A DNA stretch of 64,000 bases, taken from NCBI GenBank assembly GCA_033182465.1, contig CP137324.1:1302001-1366000 (forward strand), given 5' to 3'. The notes beneath the pieces are model-generated. The model searched no databases, was not told the origin of the DNA, and worked only from the letters and a program-made list of their open reading frames with translations. Source of the stretch: Sanghuangporus weigelae. Lineage: Eukaryota > Basidiomycota > Agaricomycetes > Hymenochaetales > Hymenochaetaceae. Positions 35,482 through 47,100 of the stretch are shown here, piece by piece. Each line of letters begins with the position of its first letter. Within the stretch, counting starts at the first letter, position 1. A program made the position numbers and the translations under genes.

Positions 35482-36237
35482 TTTTCATGATTTCACATTT
35501 GTTTATTTGGTCAGATATCGACTCTCATCGAATAGTCCGTTTCTCACTTTCTACTTTTTTTATTTCTCGTGTAGATATATTATATGTCTGTCATCCTCTC
35601 TGCTCAATCTTTATCGCAGTTCAATACAATAATCTAGCGCAGTCGCGATGGATTGTACAGTAAGCTGGGCGAATTGCTCCTCTTAATTTGACTTGTCCGT
35701 CTCTCGATCAGGAAAATCAGGTAAATCGATTTCGCGCGCCTTCTCATATTGGCGAGAGAAAGTCAAGCACAAGCTGTCCTAAGTGGATCCCCCCCTTCTT
35801 CAGCACAGTTCCTCTTTCCTTTTCCTCGTGAAAAAAAAAGCGAACCGGAGCGTATCGTATCGTACGACATGCCATCACTCCTTTGTGGAGGCTCACCATT
35901 GCCTCGTGATACGATGCCTATGTACACGCTATGGCCAACAGGAGACATCCGGAACGTCCTTGCCGTGTGCACGAGGTGATTATATCGAAGGATTTCCCTT
36001 TTTTGGATGCGACAGACGGGAGGTCTTTATCTTCCTGATTTGGTCTCCTTTGCAAGTGGCGACAAAAAACTTTGGAAATCTCCTACGCATTGACCGCTGG
36101 GATAGGTAGAAAAGGGCGCCTTTTGACGATGGAGGGGACTTTCGACCTCAATCTTATCTCCCTTTCTCCTCCCTCTTCTCGTTTCCGCTGCTCTCGTAGT
36201 CGAGGAAGATTACGGACTGACAATCTAGTCGCCCACA
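35482..36237. other. intergenic
   Basis: About 750 nt between MGM1 and the next plus-strand gene. Short frames only; contains the MGM1 3' end and the promoter of the HMG-like gene. No repeat or RNA gene seen. Confidence 0.35.
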
Positions 36238-37156
36238 ATGCCCGAGTTTGCTTCCCAGCACCACGAACAAAGTGAGCTCGCGTCGTTACAATCTGACTGC
36301 TTTGCAAGTGCTTATATATACTCCACGCAGAGTGTTTTATCGTTGCTTCAAATGCTCTTGCGCAAAGTTATCCCTATTGCATTCAAATATGTCCGTCTAG
36401 CTACGCAAAGCCCTCGAAGCAAAGGCACACGTCGTCGAAGGTCTCTGACGCCTACTGGACCGGTCTTTGTGCAATCTCGGCGCGTATGGCAGATTTGACG
36501 TGTGAGGAGAGAGTTGAAGAGGAGCGTATTATGGAACCTGAGAGGTTGCCGACGCCTTGTCCATCCGATGTAGAAGACAAGTCTCCGATTCCGAGAGGGC
36601 GGCTAGAGACCAATGTACCCGCTTCACCTGCTCTCACTGCTCTTACGGAGTCCGCTGGCTCTCTTCGCTTGACCGCATCGCCCTCAATATCGGACTCTTC
36701 ACTGGACGAGCTTGAGATGCCGCCCACGCCAAGGGTGAGACTGACCATCTTATTTGCTGCACATTGTCCTAATCGCATATGTTCTAGCTACGTACATGCC
36801 AGCTTCCCATGTCACCAAGTATGATAATCTCCCCTCTCCCTCTACTTCCACCTCTGCACTCGGACTCTCCTTCCTGTTCAGAGGCGCCTACCTGCCAGGA
36901 ATCCGAATTTGATCCCCTTGATGATCATCCCCTGCTTCGGCCTCTCGCTGAGTATTGGTCATCTCTCGACCGAAACACGACCCTCTCACTCGCAGCGGAA
37001 CCCCCGGAAAGGGAATCTTGGCCGTTCAACAATGCTCTTGGTTTATATGTCGATCCAGCCATGAACGTAACCACTTGGGACGCAGGCGGTTTTATTCGTT
37101 CGACTGCTCCGTCCCCATCTCCCACCCGCTTCAGGCGGAATCGTCGACGAATCTAA
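36238..37156 (+). CDS. HMG-box-related protein, diverged (probable paralogue of 30786-31648)
   Basis: Three exons (36238-36271, 36331-36734, 36788-37156) sum exactly to 268 residues. The region SNALAQSYPYCIQICPSS...KPSKQRHTSSKVSDAYWTGL...ARMADLTCEERVEEER fits a very diverged HMG box: a first helix, a basic loop, a helix with the Trp, then a long third helix. The C-terminal half is Ser/Pro-rich and mirrors the gene at 30.8-31.6 kb. Both have a PPTP motif before an intron in the same relative place, then LPSSP/LPMSP, then a DSPLLSPLSEEW / DHPLLRPLAEYW motif. I call it HMG-related from that parallel; the box alone would not convince. It is transcribed in the same direction as MGM1. Confidence 0.6.
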
Positions 37157-37396
37157 GTGCTTGATTTGGATTGGAACATTTCGTTTTCTTTGTTCACCTG
37201 CCTACAAAATTGTCTAAAACGCGCCGCACCTGGATGCCCAATCAGTTATTTTACTTATATGTACTTTATTCTTGTTTAAGTTGTGTTCCACGAAATGCTA
37301 TAATACAGTGAATGGATTCCTCCATGCATAGAAAGCAAGAAAGAGAGCAATAATACAGCCATATAGTTATGATGCACAGCAATTTTCGATGGAACC

Positions 37397-39652
37397 TTAA
37401 GAGGTCATTCTACCATCCCGATCTTCTTCGGCTTGGTAACGATCCGGTCTACCTTCCCATGGCTTTCCGCCATTGACCTCCCTTTCCCAAGTCTTGAGCG
37501 CCTCGTCATCCCATATTTGGTCAGATTCATCGCATTCCTTGAAGAAGACCTCGTCTTTAAGTTCGGCTGGCAAATACTGGTTGTACACTGGATGGCTATA
37601 GTTCGCAGCTTAGTTTGACAATTTCCTGAACGTGGTAGAACCCGAAGTTTGGACTCACATATAATCGGGATTGTACCGATATCCTTCTCCATATCCTAGG
37701 TCTTTCATGAGCTTCGTCGGCGCATTTCGTATCTGGAATGGCACCGGCAGGGTCATATCCCGTGCCGCAGCTTCTTCGGCTCGAGCATAGGCTCTATATG
37801 ATCGCGTCGATTTTGGTGCCTCTGAAAGGTAAGAAACCAGGTGCGCAAGGTGGATGCGACATTCGGGCATGCCAATTACTTGACACGCCTGGTAAGTCGC
37901 CATTGCCTAGATCAGATCAGATCAGACGCCAAAGTGAAAGTGAATTGCTACTACTAGAGCGTACCAAAGGTAAAGCTTTTGGATCGGCGAGACCAATATC
38001 CTCGCTAGCACATACAAGCATACGGCGTGCGATAAACAGCGGATCTTCACCACCTCGCAGCATGCGCGCAAGCCAGTACAATGCTGCGCTTCCCGCACTC
38101 CCACGAACGCTCTTGTGCAAAGCACTAATGAGATCGTAATGTGATTCCCCAGTGCGATCATACGCTCCGATCACGCTCTTGCGCAATGATTCCAACAAAT
38201 GTGACGCGAGTGTTGTCGGAGGGGCAGCGAGTGCAAGAGAAAGAAGCGATAGTGCAACACGAGCATCTCCCGATGACAGCGATACGAGGGCGGAGAATAT
38301 TTGAGGAGTGATTTGAGGATATTCCGGGAAAGGAGAAGCATTAGGAGATGAAGCGAGAAGCGTGGCAGAGGATGTTTGGGAGGAACCTGGCTCGGAACTG
38401 GGCACGTCAGCAACCTGACTGGTCAAAAGAGTCTGATCTTTAGACTTTAGAAGCGCGTAATCGGAATCCTGCTCCGCAGATGGTGAGACGTGCGCAATTG
38501 CCCGAGTAACGATTTCTCGAATGTCATCATCAGTGAGACGTTCCAATACAAAAACTCTACGAATCTCTCGTGATTAGTTTTATTCATCCCAAGGCAGCAC
38601 AGCACTAACCGACAACGGCTCAGCAGAGCACCAATCACTCTGAAGGATGGATTTTCCGTCGTTGCGCCAATGAGCTAGAACGGCAAAATACTATTAGCAC
38701 TCCACGCAACCCGAACTATTAGTCTTACTTGGATATGGCCTTGCTCCACATAGGGCAAAAATATATCCTTCCAAAAACATCAATAGGATGCACAACGAGA
38801 ACAACGCCCTTCATACCTGCTGGGCTCTGTTGAACCGATGTATTTCATCCAGGAAAAGGATCGTCCTCCTTCACACAGAATCAGCAACGCCCATGCATGG
38901 ATACAGCAGTGTGGCTTAATTCGTACTTGCCGGTTAGAGAAAGAAGACCTTTCGCCTCTTCGAATATTTGTCTGACTTCATTAACGCCAACACCAGTTGC
39001 AGAGAGCTCCTTAAACACGGCGTTCGATGATCTGGCCATTAAACGCGCTAGAGTCGTTTTCCCACACCCGGGAGGTCCCCAGAAAATCAAGCTGCCAAAG
39101 TTTCCTCCTGACTCGATGATATGCCTGAGCAGTGAGCCCGGTCCAATGATATGAGGCTGCCCGACGAACTCATCCAATGACTGCGGCCGCAGTCGTTCAG
39201 GAAGTGGTTGTGCATCCTCAAGATTTGAAGCCATCGTCCTAGCACGTTTATAAGGCGTCGGTGCCAATGTGTCGGACGCAAACGCATTATGACCATGAAC
39301 GGCTAGTTCAGCTGGTCTTTTTGATGTAGAGGGTCGCGTCGGCGTCTGAAACGGTTCACTCGGTGAGCTTGACGGAGCTGAAGGAGGATCAGTAGGCTTA
39401 GCGAATATTGGAGCGAGCGAAATGTTTTTCTGAGGCGTCTTCTTTGATGACCTGATCCCAGAAGCAGCAAATCTGTCTGTATTTGTGCTGCCGGAAGCGG
39501 ACGTTCGGGCATCTGAGCATCCATTGTCAATGTGCTGATTTATGCTTTGCTCCGGAACCTGTCGAGAGCATATTGGGCTTGCTTATACACAGATTAGCGT
39601 TCTGAACTGGCTCAGAAGTAAATGAAACATACCAAGTTACTCTGGACGTCAT
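37397..39652 (-). CDS. MGS1: AAA+ ATPase MGS1/WRNIP1 (RarA family)
   Basis: This clamp-loader-like ATPase acts at stalled replication forks. A tiny first exon (39652-39633) reads MTSRVTC-; splicing to 39577 completes a UBZ4 zinc finger CPICSRQVPEQSINQHIDNGC for ubiquitin binding. Then come a Ser/Pro linker, LPERLRPQSLDEFVGQPHII, Walker A GPPGCGKTTLARL (near 39060), Walker B ILFLDEIHRFNRAQQ, sensor 1 GATTENPSF, and the arginine-containing RVIGALLSRCRVFVLE. The C-terminal RarA tetramerisation region follows (SVRGSAGSAALYWLARML, GEDPLFIARRM, CASEDIGLADP, YRYNPDYMHPVYNQYLP). Stop 37397-37399. Compared with yeast, an acidic/Ser insert of about 45 residues interrupts the lid domain. The exon after LTGK uses a GTACGA donor. 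Confidence 0.93.
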
Positions 39653-39804
39653 TATTGTTTGACCACTAATCGCCGTGGCGGTAATCAAAAATGCGAAGTC
39701 ACGACGTGGGCGTTCTTAGAATCTTACGCGTGACGTCACAATCACGTGATTTACTTAGTCGTCAAATCATCGCACCAGAAGTCACTGTCACCAGATCACT
39801 TTTG

Positions 39805-40428
39805 TAAGGTAGAGGAAGTATAAACTCGACTAGCCGTGACGCGACTCGCATGACCCTGACCTGCCTCATTTGGCATCACAACACAACACTTTAATTCAGC
39901 CTCCCACAACACACAAACACAAATTTGGCCTCCGTACATCTCTGCAGATTGTAAATACCTACAGATGTATGGTTTTATTTTACAAAAATATTAAGAATTA
40001 GTCCTCCAATTAAGGAAATAAGTTTTTATATTCTAAATGGCTCAGAACTTATTTTCCAACATCCTGGTGAAGTTTAAGAAAAAATTGAAATTTTGACCCA
40101 AGAATTTTGCCGCTTCCCGGAAGGATCCGAATTCCTAATATGCCTAAATATAGTAATATTATCTATGACTAACACGTATTAGTAATAACTAATTCTGGCT
40201 GGCTTCGTGGGTGATGGGAATAGAGAGTCAGACTGAAAACAAGTCTTTTCAGAGACCTCCAGACACAGCAGCAGACTACAGCTGAAGTCTCAGTGGTTTT
40301 CAAGTATCCGGGAAATTTTAACTCGAGATTTTTGCCGCTAGGGTCCTTCCTAATTGGGTTAGATCAGGGTTTCTCAGGGACATCAGTCACATGTGACAGC
40401 TAGTCGACTTTATACTTCCTCTACCTTA
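39805..40428. mobile_element. 624-bp MITE with 30-bp terminal inverted repeats (TA flanks)
   Basis: The left end (39805-39834) begins TAAGGTAGAGGAAGTATAAA and the right end (40399-40428) is its reverse complement; 29 of 30 bases pair, with one mismatch. The flanking TA on each side would be the target duplication of a Tc1/mariner-like element; otherwise TA belongs to the repeat. The interior is AT-rich and has no open frame of note, so it is non-autonomous. It sits 168 bp upstream of the first SDR gene and 150 bp from the MGS1 start, inside their shared promoter region. Confidence 0.8.
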
Positions 40429-40595
40429 GTCAAGTCAGAACCAATGCTATGGGCTGAGCATAGAATAACTACCTCTGACCACGTTGCCGGACAATCTGTT
40501 TATGAGAATGCTCTTCCCGTGATCTCTGCGTATTGTCTTTTATATAATGTTCTCATGCGCCTTCAAATTGTGAGGAGGCGGGATTTTCCATCGCC

Positions 40596-41881
40596 ATGGC
40601 TGCCCTCTTCAGTCAGGATTTTTCCTCACCTTCAGTTCCATTCAGCAACTATACACCGCGTGTGGCAATCGTGACTGGTGCCGCACAAGGAATCGGATAT
40701 GCAATCGCTCAAAGGCTGGCAGATGATGGTATTGCCGTTGCAGTCAACGATATAATCAGCAAGCAAACGCTAGTAGGCTCTGTTGTTGAGGAACTCCGGA
40801 AGAAAGGGCGTCATGCTATCGCCATTCCTGGCGATGTGTCAAATGAATCGGAAGTCTTCTCCATGATCGAGAAAACCGTGAGTGAGTTGGGAAGTGTTGA
40901 TATCGTGGGTATCGCTATCTCTTGGATCTGAAGTTTTGTCCTTACGGGATGTTTCAACCAGATGGTTGCGAATGCGGGCATCGCAGCTATCGGCGCATTT
41001 CTCGAGAGTACGTGCCACGTTTTTTACTACCTAAAATACTTTGAAACGTGATCGTTGTCAGCTTCCGGAGAGACATTCGACAGGATATACTCAGTCAACG
41101 TCCGCGGGGTATTTTTCTGCTTCAAGCAGGCGGCACTGCAGATGATCAAGCAAGGACGTGGTGGAAGACTGATTGGTTTGCTCCTTGCTATTTTACGCGT
41201 GCTATATATTGAGTTCGCTCCGATAAAGCTGCAAGCTCGTCGGCCGGCAAAGAAGGTGTTTAAGATCGATGTCAGTAGAATTATCTTATCTGACGTTCTC
41301 TTGTCCTAGGCACTCAGAATCTCACTGCATACTCAGCTGCAAAATTTGCTGTTCGGGGACTGACGCAAACAGCCTGTGAGCTGCTATAACTTCTTTGATG
41401 GTTTGAGGTCAGCATTGCTTATTGTATCGTCTTTGTTGGGGTAGCGATAGAATTGCGCAGGCACGGTATCACGACCAACTCATACGCACCGGGATACATT
41501 CGAACGCCTCTCGGTACGTGATTTGTCTTCCGTCCGCCAACACTGATGCTTATCGGAGCACTGCAAACTACCAATAAGGTGCCACGTCGGATGGGGTTGA
41601 TGATAATTGTGCTACAGTCAGGAAGGTGAGAAGCCAGCGTCATGTTGAGTGCGAAATCTAAGTTCCATTTTTATTTTCCGATCGTAGCTATTTGGAGCAC
41701 CCGATGCACCCGTTGCAGAAGCAGATACAGTTGCCAGTATAGTCTCATACCTGGTGAAGCCAGAGGCGTACTTTATCAATGGTACGTACATTCAAGTTGT
41801 ATTTATATTAGTTGCTCTTCCTTACTGTGCCATTTTGTAGGACAATGCATTAGCGTAGACGGAGGCCTGCGCTACGATTAG
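40596..41881 (+). CDS. short-chain dehydrogenase/reductase, classical (SDR copy 1)
   Basis: This is a classical NAD(P)H-dependent SDR, closest in pattern to diacetyl/acetoin or 3-oxoacyl reductases; the substrate is unknown. Nine exons (40596-40904, 40962-41007, 41062-41175, 41229-41255, 41310-41375, 41445-41513, 41579-41625, 41688-41781, 41841-41881) give 270 residues exactly. It has the cofactor loop TGAAQGIGYA, the NAG motif VANAGIAAIG, the active-site Ser region (LIAASSSAGKEG), the catalytic pair in AYSAAKFAVRG (YxxxK), then YAPGYIRTPL and the closing INGQCISVDGGLRYD. Every catalytic residue is kept, so this copy should be active. Related copies lie at 50 kb (broken) and 63.6 kb. Confidence 0.92.
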
Positions 41882-42264
41882 CCCATCCAAGCGTGAATAG
41901 ACACGTACTAGTCTGACTGATTACGTTCGGCGGAAGTCTTTAATTTCTCTTTTTCTTCTTCATATCTCAAGAGAAGGTGAACATTCATCGTGCGGGACTG
42001 AGTGAGTGAGTAGGGCAAAGCACAAAAAAGTCAAAAAAGTGGTTAGATGATGTTTTGAGCTTTCAAATTTGTATACATACATGCATGTCAATTGTTGGCT
42101 GATGCACTGCAATAGCACTCTTTCTCTACTATCGCCCAAACTTACTTTTTGACGGACAGTCAGTGCACTTTTATGGAAACCAGAGCATAAGCCCATCCAT
42201 TCTTTGCATGCCTTTATACCGTCGTTCAATGCTTTTATGCTTCGGAGAGCTGCTCCCTTCAAAC

Positions 42265-42903
42265 TAGGGCTCCGCAGCGTATCGTATATAGCGTATACGA
42301 TACGGCGTATACGCTATACGCGCGTATGCGTATCAGCTCAAGCAACTGGATTATACGCCCGTATGCGTATAATATTTTGGAAATTTTGGCGTATACGGCG
42401 TATACGTGCGTATATTTTTGGGCCTGAAAACAGTAAGAAATCTCGCACTCGAATGATAAATTTGCCTCTTTGCTTCGAAATTAGACATAACTCACCGAAA
42501 TCTTACTGTTGGGTGTGTGGTCACGGTCTTTAGTACACGTCCAGCATAATATTTTTAGAGTTGTCTCGCTTATAATGCAAAAATTACGTAATTTCATACT
42601 CCCTTATCTGACAGAATTCTGGCAGAACCTCGTCATTTGTGCACAAAAATTAGTATTTGTATTTGTATTAGGTGTCTCACCTTAAGGAACGCAATGAAAG
42701 TATTTTCTAGGCACAAACATGACGTGCAATAGTCAGAATGTTGTGTTGTTGGTGTGGACCCGTATATGCCGTATACGCCGTATATATACGCGCGTATCCG
42801 TATCTCAGTTCAAAATCAAATATACGCTCGTATAAAATACGAGCGTATGCGTATATGCCTAAAATTATACGCGCGTATCGTATACGATACGCGCGGAGCC
42901 CTA
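42265..42903. mobile_element. 639-bp hAT-type MITE with 8-bp target duplication
   Basis: The element begins TAGGGCTCCGCAGCGTATCG and ends with the inverted sequence ...CGATACGCGCGGAGCCCTA. It is bordered on both sides by the direct 8-bp repeat CTTCAAAC (42257-42264 and 42904-42911). An 8-bp duplication and a TAGGG-type end are hallmarks of hAT transposons. Behind each end lie dense CGTATACG/GCGTATAC repeats (to about 42415 and from about 42760), typical of subterminal transposase-binding sites. No transposase frame exists, so it needs an outside source. The perfect duplication suggests a fairly young insertion. Confidence 0.92.
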
Positions 42904-43340
42904 CTTCAAACACGGTGTGTACATATACAGTATTGTATGGGGCAGGACAACGATCAGATCTGCTTGAGTACATGGATAAGTAATGAGAAACAAAATAGAC
43001 TTCTGAAGTCTGATTCACATATTGAACCACAAGCTGCGTGCCTTGGTTATATTTCGAGATACGCAAGGTTTGGTTTAGCGAGGCTACATCTCAAGATGAA
43101 ATATACTATGAGGTGGTACATCACATAATTCTACTACATAGTACTACAGCGTCAGGTGCAGAGGTGACGAATCATCCGGATCTTCGAGCTAATCGCGGTA
43201 GCACCAAACGCGTGTGAGATTCCTAGACAGGGAAATATCTAAGGACAGTCTAGATTCAAAGCGACCAGATTCACACGTCAAGGTACTCGTTGCCCTCTTT
43301 TCTAATGTGTTTTGAAACGCAAGTCTTGAGAAAATAACAA

Positions 43341-45124
43341 TTACGTCGAGCTGTTGGATTGTTGAGCTTGAGATAAAGCAAGGGCTTCTCGGCGATACTC
43401 AATTGATCCCTCCAGGTCCTCGACACTACCGCTGTGCCGAAAGCGACAGTACAAAGCATTCCCAAGATTGTTGAGTGTCTGAGAACGGTCAGGGTGACCC
43501 TCCGGGCATAGGGCCAAGGCAGAACGATGGCATTCGATCGACTCCGTAAGATGTCCAACAGCACCGCCGTGCCCGAAGCGTTCAACAAGAATCCTTGCCC
43601 CTTGCCAGAGCTTCGAGTGACGCATGATTATCCCTATGGTCAACGGAACGAGCTCCTGCGATGAACTTTTTCGTGTTTGTATCGACGATATTTGCGCGTA
43701 GTGTTTGCATGGATTCCGACTCATCATCATCAACCTTAAGAGAACTATCATTACGCGGTGCTGTTGTCTGCGTTGGAGATTCATTTCGGGACTCATATCC
43801 CCGATCCAGACCATTTGGAGGTTCAGAGGATATGGAACATTGAAGTTGACCTTGAGATTCGGATGCATGCCCAGTTTCATGCAAGAGAGTCGTGCCCGTC
43901 AGAGAGTTTTTTTGCTCGTTGGGTGACACATCTAGTCGACCCGAGCCCGTCGATCCACTTTGGTGTTGCTGTCTGGCCACGCCATTCAAAAGTGACAGCA
44001 GGTCAAGAGTTATCTGTGCCATCGTCGGCCGGTCCGCTGGACTCCTAGCCCAACAACTTCTGCAAATAGCGCAGACCATCAGATACAGGAAGGGCGACAA
44101 GTTCGCGGCAGTCTGGAGGTCTGGTAATGTTGGAAGTTCCCCTCTCATGACGGCAGATAGTACGTGCAATTCATACTTGAGGTGAGCATACGGCACTTCT
44201 TTTGCCAGCATGTCCTGAATGCATGCGGAAAACAGTCAGACCAATTGTACAATGTAAACAACGCCGACTAGAAAACGAACGTAAAGCGTCACGCCAAATG
44301 CCCACACGTCCGACTCTTTACTGTGTCTAGGCTCCACACCGTCCTCAGGTACATGCAGTTCTATGGCCATCCATCGAGCGGTGCCTCTCGGCCGCCCATC
44401 GTGCGTCGTTGAGACAAAGTCACTTTCCGAAGAAGTTAGCACGCGAGAAATACCAAAGTCGCATATCAATGGATCGCCGGATGGGTTGATGAGAACGTTA
44501 TCCTTCGATGCAATTTCATCAGGAATTAGCTGAAAAAGTCCTTCCTGCACCGATTATTATTAGCCTTTACTCACAGCTTTTAGGTCTGAATGAACGAAAT
44601 CTCTATCATGCATGTACTTCAGTCCTTCAGCTATACCCAGAGACTGGCCAGGTCCAATCAGGGAAAGCTACAACACAATCCTACTATGCACACGTACCAA
44701 CCGCACGATATCAGGGTTTGGGCACTTCTTCAAGAACTTTCTCAATGTGCCATGTTCTATCCACTCGGATATCAATGATGGGTAGTCCTTCTCGATTATG
44801 AAGCCGAGGAACGGTAATATATTCGGGTGCTTCAGTTTTGACCATACATCCATTTCTCTTGCAAGCGTCTGATTCGAGAAAGATAGCCTCAGCAATGTCT
44901 TACCCAAGTATTCATGTGGACTTCCATACCTTAGCAACCCGCTTTTCTTCGTCCAGGTGAACACGTAGCGCCTTAATTGCGACCTTGACCTGCCCTCCTT
45001 CTGTGCATGTTGTACGATGTTGAAGATATCTGGACGGTATATGTCCAACGTATACGTCGCAATAACCACCATGGGCATCCTTCACTGGATCCTTGCTAAC
45101 CACACAGTCTGAAGTAAACTTCAA
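43341..45124 (-). CDS. protein kinase with (frameshifted) TPR tail, copy 1
   Basis: A tyrosine-kinase-like Ser/Thr kinase of the type expanded in mushrooms. Exons read HGGYCDVYVGHIPS (Gly loop), VKVAIKALRVHL (Lys), TLAREMDVWSKLKHPNILPF, LGIAEGLKYMHDRDFVHSDL (catalytic loop HSDLKADN), ICDFGISRVL (DFG), SDVWAFGVTLY, then RSPADRPTMAQITLDLLSLL. All catalytic residues are present. A Ser-rich linker follows to a stop at 43582. In the next frame, 43650-43341 encode TPR units (HLTESIECHRSALALCPEGH, PDRSQTLNNLGNALYCRF). Removing one G from the GGGG run near 43610 would join them, so the TPR tail was lost by a one-base slip or a sequence error. The start is unresolved: no ATG precedes the first exon (to about 45200) in frame. 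Confidence 0.75.
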
Positions 45125-47100
45125 GTGGCCAAGCTTCGAGAGTATCTGTGACAGCGCGCTTTTGGCACCATCACGTATCGACAGAGGAGCGACGTCAGTC
45201 CGATTATCTCTTGCATAAGGACCACTGTTTAGAGATTTTTCTTAAAGGCAAGAGATCTATCGGGAGGCATTGGGTGAAAGTGTAGGGATAGTAAGACTGA
45301 AGGAGAATAGCATGAGGTGGACAGGACAGTACTGCTAGTGCGTACAGCCTTGTTGTTTCCCACACCACAATGATCAACGAGAATGGCAGTGCAAAGACAC
45401 CAGACCGAACACGAGGTCGTGTCACTACCTGGGCCCTGAAGAGAAGAAAGAGCGCGGTATCATCGCGAGAGGGAAGTTGTATCAAGAACAAGTCTGCGAA
45501 AGATGTCCATGCAAGCTAAAGGCGACCATCCTCGCCAGAACTAGTAGCGGATCATCCCTCGGTAAAACCACGAGGAGACCTGGTATCATTGATCGTACGT
45601 ACATCTGAAATAAATATGTGCAAAAATAGATTTTAGGTTCACTTGTCACTTCGAACTCCGACCGGCGATGTCCGAATCACTTATCGGACCAGCGATAACA
45701 TCCGGTGGTACGTACCGTTAGTGAGCCTCATTTCGCATCGTTTCTGAACTTCTCTGATAAACATGCGTTTTGACATTCCGACATGCGATGGAAGCGATGG
45801 CCACAACAAACGCATTGACATGGGCGTTCGTTAAAATGCGGTCCAGAAGATTGGGGACTACTACTCATCATCCATTTACTCGTTTCGCTGCAAATGCCAC
45901 CTTTGTGACAATTGGTTCATGAAAAATACGCGTTCTATTATCATTTCTAGCGCTAGAAAGAGAAAGGAAGTTTGGGACCCGGAAGAGAACGGGGTTTTCA
46001 GGATAAGACTACTTTATCTGACTATGAGAATTCATTCGTTGAATGACGTTCGCTAGATCAAACAAGGACTTTCTGATCCTCTGGCTGCACTTGAAAAGGA
46101 GACGGGAACGCAAATCCTTCTCACTACAGTTCGAAGCCTCACATAGAAGCATTGCCATTCATTTCAGACCACTACAATGACTATCCATATGTACTTTCAT
46201 TTTCTGCGCGGAAGTACTTCTGCTCAGAGAAGACGCCAGGCAAACTCCGGAAGGATTTCGATGATTCAGTTCCTCTCCTAAGTCTCTGGCACTCGTTACG
46301 GATGATCATGCTGTTGAGGCCGAAGCAAAGGAAGCTTGAGCGGCAGGAAAAAATGAGGGACGAGCTGACGATGAAGCCAACAGACGAAGGTTGCAGAAAT
46401 AGGTTCTGTGGGCTCAATAGTCTCTTCCTCAAGATCCGCTTCCGATTGGAACGTATCGTGCGTCTGTGAAATCTCAAGTCTCCACAGATTCTCCTGCCAG
46501 GGACTCATTCTCTCTGCTGAACTGATTACTGCGGAACATGGTGCGATGATCTGATCCATTCCTAAGCAAAGCACGGTCAAACCTCCAGATGCAAAGTCCT
46601 TGGAGATGAATCTAAAGAGATAATGCGGTGTGATTTTCGCTGTGATTCTATCACAATAATAGGCCTGGTTATCGTCAAATGCAACTTTGTACTCCCGCAC
46701 GATTATATATTTCCATGTAAGACGGAGACGCATAGCAAACGTGATGGCACAGGTAGACGATACGCGTAGCAGCAGGAAGCAAGAGAGACGTGAGTGCTGG
46801 ATATAGCGACATGATATGCATATGATATATGTTATGAGAGGGAGGGGAGGGCGGAGGAGAAGGGTGTCGGGTCAGTAGTATCCACTAGTATCACCGTAAG
46901 GCGGAGAATAACCAAAAAGAGAGGCGGAACAAAAACGAATCAAATAGAGGACAGAAAGACGAGATAAATAGGCGTTACAGGGACAGCAAAGTGCGAAGTC
47001 GAGAATCCGATACTACGATAGCTAGAGAAAATAGATAACTTCGATGAAGTCGTTGCATAAACACGCAGAAACGTAGCATATCTATGTGGAAATCCAAGAA
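45125..47100. other. intergenic, no recognisable gene
   Basis: About 2 kb upstream of kinase copy 1 and downstream of the ARID gene. A 145-codon minus frame (46733-46296) and a 105-codon plus frame (46152-46469) overlap; neither shows a domain. A missing 5' exon of the kinase could lie at its left edge (a minus-strand frame 45491-45204). Nothing else is seen. Confidence 0.35.

Noticed and set aside
36083-36307. Arg-rich minus-strand frame at the start of the HMG-like gene
   Set aside because: No start context, no domain; antisense to the real first exon.
38834-38960. GC-AG intron in MGS1 after LTG
   Set aside because: A normal GT donor two residues later (GTACGA) gives LTGKRTILFLDE in frame, so no unusual splice is needed.
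40020-40330. Coding sequence inside the 624-bp MITE
   Set aside because: AT-rich with stops in all frames; no transposase motif.
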